In this document: one piece after another, positions 31,551-33,242 of the stretch
Position numbering within the stretch: position 1 is the first letter of the stretch
How the letters are laid out: each line of letters starts with the position of its first letter
Origin: Didymodactylos carnosus
Taxonomy: Eukaryota > Rotifera > Eurotatoria > Philodinida > Philodinidae
DNA length: 33,242 nt
Assembly (NCBI GenBank): GCA_905250885.1
Contig: CAJNOQ010001313.1
Span: 1 to 33,242 of the forward strand
Direction of reading: 5' to 3'
Translations under genes and position numbers: made by a program
The notes under the pieces: model-generated
What the model saw: the letters and a program-made list of their open reading frames with translations, nothing else
Told to the model about the DNA's origin: nothing
Database searches by the model: none

Positions 31551-32131
31551 AAGTGAAAAAAGTAAAAACCAACTTTCTTGGAATTTGGAAGAAAATCCTT
31601 ACTATCAGTATCGATCATATAGATACCGCCATTAAATGCCAAATACGAAGGAGGATTTGCAGGATTTACATGACTATCAACTAAAATTTGAAAGCAAGGG
31701 TTGTTATCAGTTAAATTCAAATATTAAGTTATATTTTTTAATTGTGTACCATCTGGACGACTATGCATCAATTGTACACCAAAGAAATAAATCTCATTAT
31801 TTGTCGAATCATAAACTAAGCCACAAGTAGTAGCTGAACCGCGTGAGTTATCAAGTAAAATAGCTTGTTTGTTTGTATTCAGATTAATTTGATAGATATG
31901 TTCATTTGCATCTGTGTATAACATTAAATATCCAACAGGAAGTATCACAACATAGTGACAAAAGCTAGGTCTTGTAGCCAATATAGAGAATAAAAGATCA
32001 TCTATAGACACAACAACACCTATATAAATCATACCAACATCAAGGCTTGGATATTTGGTTGGTACAGTAATACCACCAATCGCAGTGCCCAGTTCGCCTG
32101 TAAAATCCCTTCTTTTAAATGGGTGCTTCAA
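31547..32131 (-). pseudogene. Beta-propeller (YWTD/NHL-like) fragment with in-frame TAA
   Basis: The frame from 32131 runs 135 codons to a TAA at 31724-31726, then continues open in the same frame to 31547. Propeller-like phrases include VGYLMLYTDANEHIYQINLN and CGLVYDSTNNEIYFFGVQLM followed by HSRPDG. After the stop come ILVDSHVNPANPPSYLAFNG and IYMIDTDS. The spacing of aromatic/Asp phrases at roughly 40 residues fits YWTD or NHL-type repeats. The upstream part may begin at an acceptor (TTTTACAG at about 32098). Either a pseudogene with one premature stop, or a short unrecognised intron lies around the TAA. Signal peptide and other domains are absent. Confidence 0.5.
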
Positions 32132-32204
32132 AATTCCACCACACTATGGCAGATGAAGAATTCCCAAATCTGCCTTGAGTAAAATTACCGGAGTTACTAT
32201 TCAT
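32115..32204 (-). pseudogene. Short Gly/Ser/Asn-rich coding remnant
   Basis: The 29-codon frame MNSNSGNFTQGRFGNSSSAI through VWWNFEAPI to a TAA overlaps the start of the propeller fragment in another frame. It may be the preceding part of the same broken gene after a frameshift or lost splice site. Confidence 0.3.
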
Positions 32205-33140
32205 TTCAAAATATAAAGACCACGGATGTTTTTGGAATAAGTTTTGCTATATAGCAGCTACAGAGTTCCGATTTTTGCCAAGCGAAAGAGGAGACTTATG
32301 GACATGTTTCGACAAGCGAAATATTTTTCGGAAGAGTTTTCTGAAACAGGTTTTCTAGGAGACCTCTGAAAAAGTAGCCCATATGTAAAAATTTTCCGAT
32401 AGGATTGTATTGATTTTTTTCATGGACTGGTGGCCCGGGGTCTTCTCTTCAAAACGAAAGTCAAGCGAGACCTTGATTTTCCCAGTCTGATCATTGTATC
32501 GGATTTCCTACGAGTCCCAAAACTGTCACTGTTACTTCAGGCAGCGAAAAAAGTGAAGAGTTTTGTTATTGTATATCGCTAATTCTTTTCGTCACAGCTC
32601 CCGGAGTGAGGGCAAATATTAACCGTATCGAAGAAAGAAAAAAAGAGTTTCACCTATCATATTCTTGACTTCTTCTACTCTGAATATTTTATGCTAACAG
32701 AATGATCTGCTGCTATCTGGTATGTGAAACGCCTCTTTTTTCGAAAAATCTTTTCCTTCTCCTTCTCTTACATTTGGCCATCATGTCCTCTTTTTCACTG
32801 CTTCTGATATATCTATAACCAAAATCGCAGATAGGACAGAAAGAATAAAGCTATGGTCAAGGGGAGAAAAAGGAGAAGGGAACGATTTTTCAAAAAAAAG
32901 AGAACGTTTCACATGCCAGGCTGCTATGAACAGCAGTGCTGCATTTTTTCTACCTTCTACCATGATCATCCTGTCCGTAGCTCTTCTTCTTCCCTGTGTA
33001 CAACGTGCAAAAGCTGTACCCAGGCAACAGCAATCCCATCCCACGGCAATGATACAAAAGTTGTCCGTAGTCGATAATGCTCGAGTGATTGCCAAATCTA
33101 TCTGCGATTCGGCGATCCTTTACTCTCTAAAAAAAAAAGG
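32205..33140. other. Right flank, no clear gene
   Basis: A GC-richer stretch at about 32850-33110 has overlapping open frames on both strands (minus 32781-33095; plus 32853-33077). On the minus strand a third frame gives phrases such as SIIDYGQLLYHCRGMGLLLP before a stop. None matches a family I know, and no frame is clearly the real one. It could be part of a mobile element continuing beyond the window. Confidence 0.35.
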
Positions 33141-33145
33141 TTTAT

Positions 33146-33242
33146 TACGAAACTTAAAAGGGTATAGAGAAGTGCAACCATTTCTAAACCGTTTTAAGTT
33201 TCGTATGAAACCCTTTTTGGTTTCGTACTTCGACTACGAAAC
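33146..33242. repeat. Inverted-repeat cluster at window end
   Basis: TACGAAACTTAAAAGGG (33146-33162) pairs with CCGTTTTAAGTTTCGTA (33189-33205) at 16 of 17 positions. It is followed by the palindromic ATGAAACCCTTTTTGGTTTC and a further TACGAAAC at the edge. This is probably the end of a foldback or MITE-type element cut by the window. Confidence 0.6.

Overview
This is an AT-rich animal nuclear DNA window. Two intron-containing genes lie tail to tail in the middle, with transposon debris on both sides. Compact GT-AG introns mixed with some long repeat-bearing ones, and Helitron, LINE, hAT-like and foldback debris, suggest a small invertebrate. The protein style would suit a bdelloid rotifer, but that is an impression and not shown by the sequence.

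Left flank (1-8.1 kb). This part holds no intact gene. It has a 405-bp perfect inverted repeat (761-1165 and 2402-2806) around a decayed coding spacer, then a cluster of a dispersed non-coding repeat family. A broken Helitron N-terminal region follows on the minus strand (4290-6005). It appears to have been hit by a LINE whose upstream reverse-transcriptase segment is inverted against its 3' part (6000-7080), as twin priming produces. More copies of the dispersed repeat follow.

Core (8.1-26.7 kb). On the plus strand is a six-exon TTC39-family gene (8118-12888; 647 codons; all junctions in frame and GT-AG). Its third intron carries a perfect 123-bp inverted repeat. Facing it on the minus strand is an OXR1/NCOA7-type gene (13720 to at least 25848). 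At least 17 exons encode a LysM domain, a GRAM-like segment, a conserved central region and a C-terminal TLDc domain, about 900 residues in all. Within its introns are exons that fit a short TLDc-only isoform: an alternative first exon at 20716-20848 and a Ser-rich exon at 16002-16384. Their splice phases exclude the Ser-rich exon from the long form. The two genes share a gene-poor 3' interval of about 830 bp.

Right flank (26.7-33.2 kb). This is mostly non-coding. It contains an apparently complete 383-bp hAT-like MITE with a perfect 8-bp target duplication (30450-30832), another palindromic MITE-like unit (28651-28785), short coding remnants broken by in-frame TAA codons (29117-29265 and 31547-32131, the latter beta-propeller-like), and an inverted-repeat-rich stretch running off the end of the window.

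The two genes have no known shared pathway. TTC39 proteins are TPR adaptors. OXR1/TLDc proteins are oxidation-resistance factors that, in other animals and yeast, act on the V-ATPase.
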